64,000 bases of DNA from Gnetum montanum (GCA_015680685.1 MNCI01022074.1:715704-779703), one strand, 5' to 3'. Positions 1 through 11,825 are shown, counted from the stretch's first letter. The notes: generated by a model from the sequence alone, not told the origin. Made by a program: numbers and translations.

Positions 1-2880
1 ATCAAAAAATCCTTGTAGACATTCCTTTCCTTAGCTCATTTAGTACTTTCCTACACTTCTATAGTATCCACCTATAAATAAATAATGTTAGCATAAAACT
101 AAGTGGGATGCCTTTACACTTTTCTTGCTAGATGACCAACAAGTGTTACACCAAGGAAGAGGAATGGGATACAAAGCAACTTGCATCAATAGTCAATCTC
201 ATATGTACTCTAAGAAACACATGCACATACAACATATAGTACTAACATAATTCCTATTGAAGTGAACACTTAACTAATACACAGTCATAAATATAATTAG
301 TGTTAGCATAATCAATCATATTTCCATGGCACCACATTCCATCCACACCACATGCATTTCCAAAATCATATTCACATATTTGTGTCCACATCACACCATC
401 ACATAGATCACAGATTAATAAATCAATCACAATGTACATTGCCATTGCTATGACTCACAAAGTCATACCAACATATACATATAATCCTTGCTGCTACTGG
501 CATGTCTACACTTAGTATAGCATGTATAACATTGTTATGAGTACTCATAATTAATCATTTACTTACAAGTCTTTTATTAGTCGTTTTATTTACTTAGCTA
601 GCCTTAGGATTCATTAACTTGTAACCCACAACCACTAGCCTTCTGGAGAACTAGCTATAGGGATATACTCACCTATGTTATGTACCATATATAGGGATGA
701 ATACACCAATGCTTTTCCAATCTTAGGATGAGGCCTAAGATAAAAGCCTCACTAATGCAACTTAGTGGTGTTCAATCTATGATTACCCCCAGGATGGCTT
801 ATCACTAATCGGTCCACATCCTCATGCTAGCATCACTTGCCAATGACCACTACAAACATTATCATGAAGACATCTACCAACCCACACTAGCTTAATAACA
901 ATGACAACTACAAGTGTTATTACAAAGAAATGTACCAAGCCAGGCTAGCTTAAGCCATCACATGTCATAATCATAGTACATCCAAAGCAAACATATATGA
1001 CATGACCACATATAGATGAGTTTAATAGTTGTACATACTTGATAAAGACAATATAACAACATCATGGTATAATATTTCTTGCTACTAGTATACTTTTTGA
1101 ACTATATATAATTTCATAAAAATAATCACTAATGTAACCTTCATAATGTTAGATGTTAAAAGATAAAATACATTCAATAATTGGAAAGTACATAAGAAGA
1201 CAATTCCAATGATACTAATTTCTCCTCAATTGGATTTTTAGAAACAAAGTTATATGAGTTTAAAATTTATTAATCAAATAATAAATAATAATATTTAATT
1301 ATCAAGTGATAATCAAAATTCCTAGAAGCATCCAAACAAAACCATATTTGTGCTACATATATCAAAATCATGTTGGTCAGCCCAACATCACAAATAATTT
1401 TTTCCAAATTTCAAATCATTCAATTCATCCCATATCCATTCATGTGTAATAAACAAACATAACTACCAGTTTTGGTAATATGAAAAACTATATATTTAAA
1501 CTTAATCTTTAATCTATTCATCCCACATGCCCACACTGCATGATCATATATACTAATCTAATACAAAAATATAGGAAAACGGTTAAGATAACCCACCAAT
1601 TAAGTTTTCCAAAGTAGAAAACTCCAAACAAGATTAAAACCCCTGAAATTTTGACAAGACGTTATTTCATTGTAAGAAAATCATATATTCATGTAAACAT
1701 AACTACAATAGTTTCAAATCCAATTTCAAAGTAAAGGAAAAGCTATTTTCAAAGCCAAAATTTACAAGAAGTGTGAAAGTAAAAGAAAGGAGGAAAAATG
1801 GGTTCAAAATCAATTTTTGTTGATATAGAAATAAAAAAAATCCAAATTTCTTGCGTAATTGGTAGATGAGATGATGATGAAAAATTTGATATTTATAACA
1901 TATGTATATATAAATAATAGTAACTTTATGATAGCTACTTTGTGTTACTATCCTCTTTGTTTTACATGTGGATTTTAACAATGATGTGTTAGCCTAGTAG
2001 TATGACTTTTGATTTCAAAAATTGAAGTCATAGGTTTGATTTTGATGGGTAATACTGAGTTATATATCTTAGAGTATACTTATATGACAATTATTTTTGA
2101 TTCACACCTCCCCTTTATATGTGGATTTTAAAACCAAATTTACCTTACTTTATATATATTTTAATGAAACATTTTTATAAGCTTATATTTTTACCTTCAA
2201 ACTATTGCTATGAAGTTCAAACAGTCATAATACACATTCTAAGACTCTAAGTCAAAATCCATTTGAACTTATGTCATCCATATCAAGTACACTATATGCC
2301 CACATACCAATATGACATCCAAGCATCACACAACATAGCTCTATAGTTTAAATGTATAAATACTTAAATTGCACATAAAGCATATACACATAGCCAACAA
2401 CTACTTTTGTATCCTAATCCAACATCCTTGCCAGTCACATTACCTATCTAACATATCACACAGGACTAGTGTATTTAATCATGTTAGCTAAACATGTAAA
2501 GATATCATAATCATATCATAAGAGCTAAAACATCATAACATATAAATTTTCATTATAACAAATTAACTCATCTTTGATAATCCACCAAGACCACACACAC
2601 ATAAATCATAAACATAATCCAATATCCAAGGTCTATTGAAGGGATATAATAATGAACCCTCCACATTTATGATACTTTTTTTCAATAGTATAGCTAAACT
2701 CTATCAATTTGTCTTCATGAAAGTTTTTACTAAGTACCCATGGTGCAAATCTAGTGGATTGTGTTTCTATAAAATTATTCTTTCACAACTTTGGAGAATG
2801 CCTCAATGAGTTACATATTTTGACGTCTGACCCATAGTTGTAAATGGTCTTTGGAATGATATAACCTTCAATATATTGAT
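1..2880. other. AT-rich intergenic or decayed repeat DNA
   Basis: No coding frame resembling a known protein was found; the short open frames are low-complexity and have no family signature. The stretch is strongly AT-rich with many TA-rich runs. The only internal structure I can point to is a two-copy imperfect tandem repeat of about 58 bp at 842-956. It is probably old transposon or LTR remnant sequence. Confidence 0.5.
842..956. repeat. Two-copy ~58-bp imperfect tandem repeat
   Basis: Copy 1 (842-899) and copy 2 (900-956) share the order AATGAC-ACTACAA, a TTAT block, TCTACCAA/TGTACCAA and CTAGCTTAA, with scattered substitutions. It is a local duplication with no coding role visible. Confidence 0.6.
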
Positions 2881-5480
2881 GAAAATAAAATGAAGGGGTA
2901 CAAACCTCTAATCGAATATAGACTTAGCCTAGTGACCAAGATTAGAATCAATAGGGATATAGATGAATAATAATGAAATTAATGATAAATTTGATTACAC
3001 TTGAATGATATTGGTAAAATCTAAGTGATGCTAGTGCATTTATATCAAATGAGAAATACAAAGAAAATAATGGATAATAGACTAAATATGTTGGAAAGAG
3101 TTTAGAATTTCTCTTTCAAAAACCAGAAGTGCTTTATTAATCAAAAGATAGAGTTTTCCTCCTAGGGAGGACCAAAAGCTACATTAGTGAAGAATACAAA
3201 TTGTAAAATGAAACTATTAAAATGAACTTAATTTTTGAGTAAATGAAGGGTTTAAATGTTGGAATTTGAGCTCTTGTACCTTTGAAAATGAATGAAAAGT
3301 TTATTGTTACTATTTGGAGTTGATTCAAGGGTCAAATAAGATCATTTTAAGTACCAACCTATAGGTGACAGTAGCAAATGCTATAGTGATGTTGTCATTT
3401 TATCTAGTGACACTGACATTATAGCCAAAAATGTTAACACTACATGAATGTAATCACATGTGATATTGGTAATGCAAGTACCAAAATGGAGCTCAAAGAT
3501 TGCAAAAAATACTAGAGTGATGATGGAACATGTAGGTGTCATAGTTGATGTAGGTATAACACACTAACTCTCTCAAAATTCAAAAAGTACTTTTGGATCT
3601 TAAGATATCTATGCTAGATTTGTATTTGAATATAGTATTTATAGGTTTAGGATTTCCTAAATTTATAGGAAGTTTAGTGAAATTAACTTGAAGTTTATTT
3701 TTAGCAATTTGAACTATGTGCCAAATTCAATTAACTCTAATGACACAAGAAGGTCATGCAATGATGTTGATGTTGTATCAACATCCCCTCCATTAGGTTA
3801 GTTTAACGTCTGACATTTTGAATTATAATTCTAAGACCCCATGGATCATTGGTGACATCCAAAATGATGCTAAATGTTTTCAAGATAATGTCAAATGGAT
3901 AGCAAGGTTTAAATAGAAACTCAAAAAAACTATTTGGAGTCAAATTTTATATATTGATACTGAAGTGACATTGACAAGTAATGTTGATACTACATTAGTG
4001 TTACCTAAGCATCATGAAAATGATACATGTTTTTATGTACTTTTTAGTCTCTTAGAATTTCCAAAACTAATGCATGTGCTCTTGGAATGGTCAGTAGAGG
4101 TTTGAAAAAAGCGAAATAAGAGTCAAAAGGTAAATATTTAGATGATGATGTAGTGGTGATAATATGTTGGTAACATTGACACTATGTCAGCATCATCTAG
4201 TATCACCTAAATTCTACTTGCTATTTTTAAGATTTTCAAGTCCTATAGGATTACCAAAACTAATGTTTGTTTCCTTAGAAATGGTGCAGAACGATTATGA
4301 GAGGTGCAATGAAGGGAAAACTAAGTTGAGAAGAAAGGGTTTTTGATGTTGATCATGTAGGTGATGCTAGGTAAGCGATGTTGATGCTGCATCAACATCA
4401 CTAAACAAGATATATTTTTCCATGATTTTAAAAGCCACTGAAAGTGCCAAAATTGAGGCTTATCCTTTGGGGCATAATTAGGGTCAATCATAAAGACCTT
4501 GTAAAAGCATGAAATGCTACTAGCAATGGTGTTTTGATGGATATTTTGATGGCCCAACTAGATGTAATAATGTCAAAGACACACTTATCCTAGTTGTTGA
4601 AATACTGAAAAAGTATATACAACATTAACTTTTCTTAATGAATGAAATTGAGATGTTGAAGGAGGATCTATTCAAGAAGAGAATGAATGATGATTTGGTA
4701 ATGTATCCACAAGAGAAAGAAAGAGAAAAGAAGTAGAAAAAGAGGATAATGGTTAGAACATCAACAATAAAACTATATGAGGATGATGCTACATCAAAAA
4801 AAGTGAGGCATGGTTAAATCCTATACAACAAATAAATGAAAGGATGTGATTGATAATGTTCACATCTTATTCTACTCAAACTCTTAGCATATTCTTACTA
4901 GAATAGAATAGATTCACTCAGTCCTCACTAATGTGTTGATGAGAGGAAGAAACCTAAATAGGAATGTGAGTTAGAGAAGGAATGAAGAAATATAAGAAAG
5001 AAGAGATGAAATATAGAGTTACAAAAATTGAAAAAAAAACTATAAAAAAGAAATGAGGGACATAGCCTATATGGCATGCTAAGGTGCTATGCAATAAAAA
5101 TGGAGCACAACTAAAAGATGCACTCTAATGATAATAATTACTTGATTATTTGATAAATTCACTTCATATCCCACTTAAACTCAACACACTCTCATATGAA
5201 GTAGGAATGGTAGAATACCCGTGGCTCTTTGCATGAGATAAATCACTTGCAAATATCCTTATCATTGTGTACTATTAAGAAGAAATGCTAGTAAAAAGGG
5301 ATAAATAGAAACTGAGTAAAAATGAAATTACATAAGGAAGATATAGAAGAATTCTAGTTGAAGGTAAAGAAAGAGAAAAAATGATGCAAAGCAAGATAGG
5401 GAAGCAATCAAAAGTACTATTATAAAACATAGATGAAATAGGAGAAAAAGATTAGAGAAAACCTGATATATTTAAATAAA
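2881..5480 (-). mobile_element. Decayed minus-strand LTR region with a ~205-bp hairpin array
   Basis: This block lies just downstream, in minus-strand sense, of an integrase C-terminal relic and so occupies the place of a 3' non-coding region plus 3' LTR. A minus-strand TATA-like box (CCTATAAATAC) sits near 3650. To its right, where U3 would be, there are imperfect repeats of about 205 bp carrying palindromes near 3763-3785, 3962-4000, 4160-4195 and 4377-4399. LTR ends and target duplications could not be fixed, so the call rests on position and promoter-like layout. The open frames inside (for example 4164-4346) have no recognisable family. Confidence 0.4.
3763..4399. repeat. ~205-bp imperfect tandem array with palindromes
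   Basis: Palindromic cores recur about every 200-210 bp. The last, 4377-4399, is a perfect inverted repeat with 11-bp arms around one central base (GATGTTGATGC / GCATCAACATC). The first, 3763-3785, has 9-bp perfect arms. Between cores the units share CACCTAA/TACCTAA blocks and a run reading TACCAAAACTAATG or TCCAAAACTAATG. Sequences near 38.16 kb and 40.34 kb look like dispersed relatives. Confidence 0.5.
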
Positions 5481-5482
5481 GT

Positions 5483-5960
5483 ACTTTTTGAGATATGCCT
5501 AGTTTTTAGGATTTGGATATTGATTCCCATCTAAATTTCCTAAATAATATGCTTTATTGCTAAAATTTTTAACAATGATGAAGGGACCCTACTAGTTGTT
5601 AGAGAACTCTAAAGTTTTGGTATTTGGAAAATGTTGTAAGATAAGATCTTTTTCTTTCATCTCTCTCAATCAAACATGCTTGTCATGATGATGATGCATA
5701 TACTTTTGGTGATTTTGAATGTTGATTATTTCTTTCTTGTGATTTTCTTCAAGAGTGTCTAGCTTAACATAGCACATCTTTTCATATTCGTTTCTATTAT
5801 CCAATTGTTTAAAATTTCTTGAAGAGATGATGCATTCAGTTTTATCAATGACATTGCTTTAGAATCATAAGTTAGCATGAATGGGATATAACTAGTTACA
5901 TTTTAGAAAGTATTTTAGTAGATCCAAAGTATATGGGATAATTAGGTGTTGATGAGTCAT
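5483..5960 (-). pseudogene. Ty3/gypsy integrase C-terminal relic
   Basis: Read on the minus strand, this stretch gives the tail of a plant Ty3/gypsy integrase. A lysine/glutamate-rich helical segment comes first, including KLDTLEENHKKEIINIQNH. It is followed by the C-terminal beta module: GPFIIVKNFSNKAYYLGNLD, then NQYPNPKN-AYLKKYF. Known Tat/Athila integrases end with G-P-[YF]-x-[VI] ... G-[AT]-Y-x-L-x-[DN]-x-D-G ... W/N-x-x-x-L-[KR]-[KR]-[YF], and this matches. Stops interrupt it and the catalytic DDE core is missing, because the upstream side is cut by the 55-bp tandem repeat and a different, plus-strand sequence. Integrase inserts element cDNA into the genome; this copy cannot function. 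Confidence 0.75.
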
Positions 5961-6125
5961 GGTCTATCAAGCCCAATTATCGGAGCCCTGTTATTGGAGC
6001 CCTGATACAAGATATGGTCTGTCAGGCCCAGTTATCGGAGCCCTATTATTGGAGCCCTGATACAAGATATGGTTTGTTAGGCCCAGTTATCAGAGCCCTG
6101 TTATTGGAGCCCTGATACAAGATAT
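5961..6125. repeat. Three-copy 55-bp tandem repeat
   Basis: Units lie at 5961-6015, 6016-6070 and 6071-6125, all exactly 55 bp and differing at only a few positions. Each unit contains an internal duplication of a 14-bp motif (TTATCGGAGCCCTG and TTATTGGAGCCCTG). No protein is implied. It sits exactly between the minus-strand integrase relic and the plus-strand pseudogene. Confidence 0.9.
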
Positions 6126-6139
6126 TGCCATGATAACAC

Positions 6140-7556
6140 TTAAAACAAAACTCATAAGTACCTAAAAGACACTTATTCTCAAGTTTGGTGAGCTGGATTT
6201 AGCATAGCATTGGTTGGATAGCCAAGAACCTAGAGACATCTAGGTAAGTATTGCCAATGTAGGTTTGCTTAATTTATTTATGGCTCCTAGCCCATTCATA
6301 CATACCCCATTCATTAACTTCTTTGATAAAGGATTCAAGAAATTCATCAGCCACATTCACAGTGTGCTTGTCATGTTGGCCATCAATGAATCTACCTTTA
6401 GTAACCTCTTTAGCCTCTTTTCCATTCCTTTTGAGGACATAAAGGTTGTCAACAAAGTGGGGAAAGAGGTGGACCATAGGGAGGAAGTGGAAGAAAGGCT
6501 AAATACTTGTCATGGTTACATTGGATTGGCTCTAGACTAGTGCTAGGTCATAGAGGCTAACGAGATGTGCCCATTATTCTGGTCCCAGGTGTTTCGTAAG
6601 TTATTTTCATAGAAGAAGATCCTAAGCATTCAATAGACTTGGACCATGAAGAAGCTCCTCACTGAGGATGCTTAGTTTAACTAGGCTACTCACATGGCTT
6701 CCGAGCTATAGGAGGAGATCTTGAAGCTCTAAAATAACCTTGATATGATATGTCATATGCATTTTTCATTTTTTGCCACATATTTAAGAAGGTTCATAGA
6801 GTTCCTGGTGGTGAAGAAGGATGGAAGATGAATAAGTCATGATTCATTCTAATTCTCTAAACCTTGGGTAAAACACGTTGTTCCAACCATGCATGTTCAA
6901 AACTCACTAGTGGAGGACATTGGGGAGTTCTTGTTTGTTACCACTAAGAAGTTTGGTGATATGCATTATCCTTCCTCTAATAGCATAGGGTTTGAACCTC
7001 AAGTTTCCCCTGAGGATGATAAGAAGGCCAAGGAGTTACATGTTGAGGTTGACAATGTAGCCAAAGTAAAGTTGAAGAGGCCTATAGTTGAGGGGATAGT
7101 AGCAATTGTTGTGCAGCCTTTGAAAAAGAAGCTCATTATTAGACTTGGCCAGGAACATCATGTGCTTGTATGTATGCTTTACTTCTATTATTTTTTTAAA
7201 GTTATTTTTACCTATTTTTTATATTATATGGCCATGTTATTATTTTGTTTTAGAAAAAATATGCTAACTTGTTCTATCTCTTGTCTTTACTATTTGTGTA
7301 GGTAAACAACAAGAATGGAAAGCCTAGGTAGTAGTAGCAAAGGCATAACAAAAATGCTTAGAGGAGGAGGCTCTACAATGACATTAGGATGATGGGTTAT
7401 CCAATGGCACATTGGATTCCTTTGATACCATATTTGAAGGTTCATAGTTAGGTGAACCTTTCATTATTGTCACGAATGATCTTTTAGGTACTTATGAGTT
7501 TTGTTTTAAGTGTTATTTATTATATTTTCATGTTAGAATTGGATTTTTTCCCTTAG
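6140..7556 (+). pseudogene. 5' part of an unrecognised intron-containing pseudogene
   Basis: A plus-strand frame with few stops runs from about 6140 to 7167; visible runs include VSIANVGLLNLFMAPSPF and GFEPQVSPEDDKKAKELHVE. A plausible GT-AG intron follows (7168-7301; donor GTATGT, pyrimidine-rich acceptor TTTGTGTAG). The frame then continues in phase through VNNKNGKPR and YPMAHWIPLIPYLKVHS to about 7487, where a second intron (about 7488-7556, ending CCCTTAG) may begin. Most breaks are stops one transition away from Gln codons. I do not recognise the protein. It is not a standard gag, pol or common transposase as far as I can read. The segment continues after insertions at 8985 and 10266. 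Splice sites argue against a processed copy. Confidence 0.5.
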
Positions 7557-7559
7557 CTA

Positions 7560-8960
7560 ATGTTTGAAACACCAGCAAATTTGCATGTTATAACCCTTGC
7601 AACCCCATCCCATGAAACTCGAAGCTAAACTTCATTATAAATGTGAAGATTGTAATCCATGAGGTGCGATATCACATGCTTTAGGCTTTTAGAGTTGATA
7701 AATGCCTCATAAATAGTCAAAGCCTTATCCCCCTAGTGAAAAATTCACATAATGTCTCTATGTGGGCTTGGGGGATTAAAAATGTCTTTTTGGATACCAA
7801 AATTGGCATTTTAATGGGCTTTATGAGGGGTATAGAATTTTCTATGCTAAAGATACCTATAGTAGGGTATAACTCACCTACCCTTAGCATGGAGGGATCT
7901 ATAATGACCCATGCCTAGCATGGGAGGTATAACCCTTACCCCTAGCATTGATACATCACCCCCAAGCATTGATCCAACATGGCCAAGATCTCAACAATGC
8001 ATCAACTCTAGCAAGGATATTGCATATCAATGTTGTTGTTGGAAGGCCCAACATGGGTGAAATTACTATTTACTATTTTTAGTAAAGGAAATGACTTTGA
8101 AGCCATGAGAATATAACACTTAATCCATATCATAACCCCCATTTATTTGCTCACCCATCACACTTGCACATGCTAGAATTTGTTAGTAATTAAGTTAGAA
8201 TTTGTAGCATCAATTAAACATAATTTTCAATCAAATTTGTGGCCAAAACACTATATAAACCAAGTCCCAATACCATATTAAGGTTCCATCCTTTTGGCAT
8301 TTTACACACTTTGAGCATTTTGCATTTTAAGAGCTCTCGTAACCTTGCAAAAACATAGCTTCTCAAATCATATCAACATGGAACCTTTGTGGCCTTTGTT
8401 ACCCCTTTACCCACTTGAGATTTGTGAGCCTTATTTATTCACACTAAGCTCTTGGGAATCATAACTTGTAGTGTTGCTCACTTTGGTAATCCAAATCCCT
8501 CACACCTCTCATCCCCTTACATCAACAACATAGTAGATCTAGTGTGGTAGCAGTAAGGGTTTGAAAGCATTAGAAGTGGTAGAACATCTGGATCATGGAG
8601 TTGATCATTACGGCTTCAATGAATTCTAAACCCTTGCAAAAGTGAACCCTCTTGATGTAATAGTCCATCTTGTACATATTTTCTATACCTCTATTTTTTT
8701 AAAATAAATTTTTCAGCTCCATTTGTGTACAAGCTTTATTCATCAGTTGTATTTTGGTACAATTTACATTCAGATCTATATTACACGTTTGAATTTCTAT
8801 TACCTTGTTTTACATTTTCTAAGTCCCTGGGTGCTCTATTGGACCATCCATGGTACCTTGGATCCTATTTTTTGTGAAGGCTCTTGGGATCTAGGATCAA
8901 GGTTATTATGGTAGGAATTCCTTGATTTCTCTAGTAACTAAGATTTTTAGTCACTACAAT
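7560..8960 (+). mobile_element. Probable LTR-like insertion with plus-strand TATA box
   Basis: This non-coding block interrupts the pseudogene. A plus-strand TATA box (CACTATATAAACC) lies near 8250. Upstream is a cluster of repeats containing CTAGCAT, including a palindrome at 7908-7924 with 7-bp arms (CCCATGC, CTA, GCATGGG). Downstream is a 5'-leader-like, pyrimidine-rich stretch. That layout (hairpins, then TATA, then leader) matches the U3-R order of the better-defined LTRs in this window. LTR termini and a target duplication were not found, so an intron of the pseudogene or a solo LTR remain alternatives. Confidence 0.35.
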
Positions 8961-8984
8961 GGTTATACTCATTGTAGTACTTGA

Positions 8985-9501
8985 AGGCCATAAAGAAGCA
9001 CCTACCTCTACATTCCAAATGAAACCATGGGTGGAAGTTCCTAACAAAACTGAATTCATGCATGGCACAATTGAAGACATGATTGATTGGTTATAATAGG
9101 TTGCTCCTGATATTAGTAAGAACTCTAGAATACTTTGCCTAATTTATTTTTTTGTTTATGTATTCTTGTCATTTTTTTAGTTTCATGATCTTTTAAGTTT
9201 TATGGTCTCATGGTTTTAGTTTTTTAAAGTATTTTTTGGTTATTTTTTTATTCACTGTCTTTTTGTGTATATTTTGTTATATTTTTTATAGTGTCCAAGG
9301 TTGGATGGTATTCTAATCGTGCCATTGAGATTGACAAACTACCCAACCTATTGCTTGAAGTGGAAAATGTTTCACAAATGTTATATGAGAGTGTCATTGA
9401 ATGTGCACTCTCATGTGCTAGAACTTCATGGGAATGCCAACACTCTAATGAGTTCCTATGGGAGCGAGTTGTAGCATCGGAAAAGAAAAATAAAAGAAGG
9501 T
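8985..9501 (+). pseudogene. Middle part of the unrecognised intron-containing pseudogene
   Basis: An exon-like frame (about 8985-9115) contains KEAPTSTFQMKPWVEVPN and FMHGTIEDMIDWL. A GT-AG intron, 9116-9291 (donor GTAAG; acceptor TTTTTTATAG), interrupts a codon after its first base. The next exon (9292-9501) resumes in phase with SKVGWYSNRAIEIDKLPN, LLLEVENVSQ and ECQHSNEFLWERVVASEKK. The end is lysine-rich and helical. A solo LTR cuts the frame at 9501 and coding resumes at 10266 after removal of one 5-bp target duplication. No family is recognised. Confidence 0.5.
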
Positions 9502-10265
9502 TGATGAGCTGCGATATCACGTCCCATCTTATTATCTATAAATAAGAGGTGTCTTTCCTTATTCTAGGCACTTACACTTAGATCCTTAGCTAAACTCTTG
9601 CAGTTTTACCATTCCAAAGTTAGAGTAATTTCCATGTGCCTGTAGTAGGAGTCTTAAAGTGAATGGATCTTTATTCGAGAAAATTATACCTGAGCACACA
9701 TTTGTGTATGGCAATAAATATGAACTTTATGATAAACCTTGCAGCATATGGACTTAGCTAAATAGTAATTAATTATTGTTGAATGTTTAAATGCTTTCCT
9801 AGTTAATTAATCTCTCTCAACCCTTGACTCTCCTAGTTAAGTACACTTAGTACGACCGCATTGAGCATGTTTGTAGCTCTTGGTAACCCAATAATGAGTA
9901 GCGTTTGGTAATCCTAGCAGCATTACACTGGTTCAGGGTGTGTGCGGCAAGTGGGAACAGATACTGGTGTTAGGACAATTAGAACTTAGTTAGTAAATAG
10001 TTAATGAAAGTTAGTCACTTAGTTCTCTTCACCTTCCCCTATTAACATAAGACATTAAAAAGATAAAAGATATAAAAATCATATACCTCAAGCTTACTTA
10101 ACCATACAGCCGTGACAATACAAGTAAGTTTGGGAAGACAACGATTGATTAACCTTAAGTGTTCCATTAAGGCACGTAAGCACTTAGTCCTTGGAGTTCG
10201 ACCGGATCGTGCATGAAATGCTCGTATTCATATGGTTGAGTGTAGGGGTACCTCGCCACTCATCA
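9502..10265 (+). mobile_element. Solo LTR of the element-A family (plus orientation)
   Basis: The block starts TGATGAG and ends CTCATCA, the same 7-bp inverted ends as the LTRs of element A, and is homologous to them in inverse orientation. Shared blocks include the stretch before the end (GTAGGGGTACCTC), the GCGGTCGTAC region and the CCAAAGTTAGAGTAATTTCC-like region. A TATA box (CTATAAATAAG) sits near 9535, close to the 5' end, so U3 is short. The flanking 5-bp duplications are identical: AAGGT at 9497-9501 and AAGGT at 10266-10270. With no internal region, it is a solo LTR left by LTR-LTR recombination, inside the coding sequence of the pseudogene. Confidence 0.88.
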
Positions 10266-11064
10266 AAGGTCAAGGAGATTAAAGACCTTAAGGATCATAG
10301 AGAGTTTGTGAAAGCCCAAGTGGCTAATAGAGACTCCTTACAAACTAAGGATATATAATCATCACGGTATTGGAATTCCATCCACAACAAGGTTTTTCTT
10401 ACTTGGAGCCTTGTGGAGCAGAAGTTACACATGGACTTATTAGCATGCAAAGCCAGAAAGTTTGGATCCTTGAGTGGAGCAAGGAATAAAGGAACCACAA
10501 AAAGAAATACAAGGTTGCATGGGAGAGTTACTTAAAGTGGCTATAGGAGAAGTCCCTAGAGAGACATAAGTTGGAGATGTTCATGAAGGGAATCAATGCT
10601 GGGAATGCCTTCAAATTTTTTGAAGGCTCTTTGATGGTAGCTAATTCCTCCACTTCTTAGGTCACTACCAGTTTTAGGGAGGTGACCACCACTACATTTT
10701 CATAGGAGCCATTTACATGGATTGACATCAAGGAGAGAAACATCTTGATGGATGTTAATCTTGTGGAAGTGGACTAAGGAAACATGACTGAGGACTAGAT
10801 TCTCCATTGTCTAGAGGTTGGTCTTCAGAATTTCCCTCCAAGAGATGTTGCATCCAAACCTTCCTAGGTTTGTTTGCTTGAATTTTTGTTTTAATATATT
10901 TTAGTCTAGTTTGATTTATTTTCATTTTGTTGTTATGCATTTGGCTACATAGGCTACTAATTTTTTTATGTTTTACTTTATTATTTTAGGCTATAGGTAA
11001 TGGTAGTGGTCCTAGTGATGATAACATTGATGATGCTCCTCCTCCTCCTTCAATTGTGGCTTAG
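10266..11064 (+). pseudogene. 3' part of the unrecognised intron-containing pseudogene
   Basis: Coding resumes after the solo LTR with KKVKEIKDLKDHREFVKAQV and ANRDSLQTKDI (10266 on), a charged helical segment likely to form a coiled coil. After frameshifts come YKVAWESYLKWL, LEMFMKGINAGNAFKFFEGS and FTWIDIKERNILMDVNLVEV. A GT-AG intron at 10868-10989 (donor GTTTGT, acceptor TTATTTTAG) lies between complete codons. The last exon, 10990-11064, reads AIGNGSGPSDDNIDDA, four prolines and SIVA before TAG. This looks like a genuine acidic, proline-rich C terminus. Function is unknown and the copy is dead. Confidence 0.5.
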
Positions 11065-11825
11065 GCCCATTTGTTTGGCTATATCTTTGGCTACCTTGGT
11101 TGTTTCTGCTATGATGTTGCTATTATCACTATTTTCATTGACTATTTCTAGCTATTGACTGTTATGAGATGGTTTATTATACTTTATTTGTTTTATTGCT
11201 ACTTTATTTGCGTGACTATGGCTATGAGCTATGGACATTTTCTTATAATTATTTTTTAGCTTTGTTAACACTTTCTAGCATGTTTAGTTTTATGCACTTT
11301 ATATTTTTTTTATAGATTATTCATGTCATGAGGATACATTGATGAAATATAAAGATGTAAGGCAAGGTTTTTGTAACATGCAACAATGCGAAGTAATTAA
11401 GTAAACAAAATGTGTACTAAGGTACAATGGTTGCAATGGAACTAAGGCATAGAAAGGTTACATGTGTGTTGCCAATTTAAGGCCTCGATAGGCCACTAGT
11501 TTAGGGCCTTGACACACCATGGTTTGCTAGTTTTAGACCTTAGTGGGCCATGGCAAAATATTTTTATAAGTTTTTTTTGTTTTTTAAAATTTTTATGGAT
11601 TTTATGTTTAAAAATTCTTATGATGTTTTTCATGTTTTTCTAAAAAAAAGTGTAAAAAGACAAAGTATAAGTAATAAGAAGTTATATACTATGTGAAAAA
11701 TAAAGTTAAAACAAGGCAAAATATGATTAAGTAAAATGATAACTACAAACATAGGCCTAAACTAGGCTTAAAAATAAAAGTATGAAGCCACGAGGTTGTT
11801 GTCACAAGGGTGAGTGAGAAGGAAA
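11065..11825. other. Non-coding AT-rich DNA
   Basis: No coding similarity is visible. The first part is T-rich and could be 3' untranslated or downstream sequence of the pseudogene. At 11480-11560 there are several GGCC-centred half-palindromes (AGGCCTCGATAGGCC, TTAGGGCCTTG, TAGTGGGCCATGG). Nothing else can be supported. Confidence 0.4.

Noticed and set aside
5961-6125. CRISPR-like array (three regularly spaced repeats)
   Set aside because: The units are contiguous with no unique spacers, and the context is plant repeat DNA.
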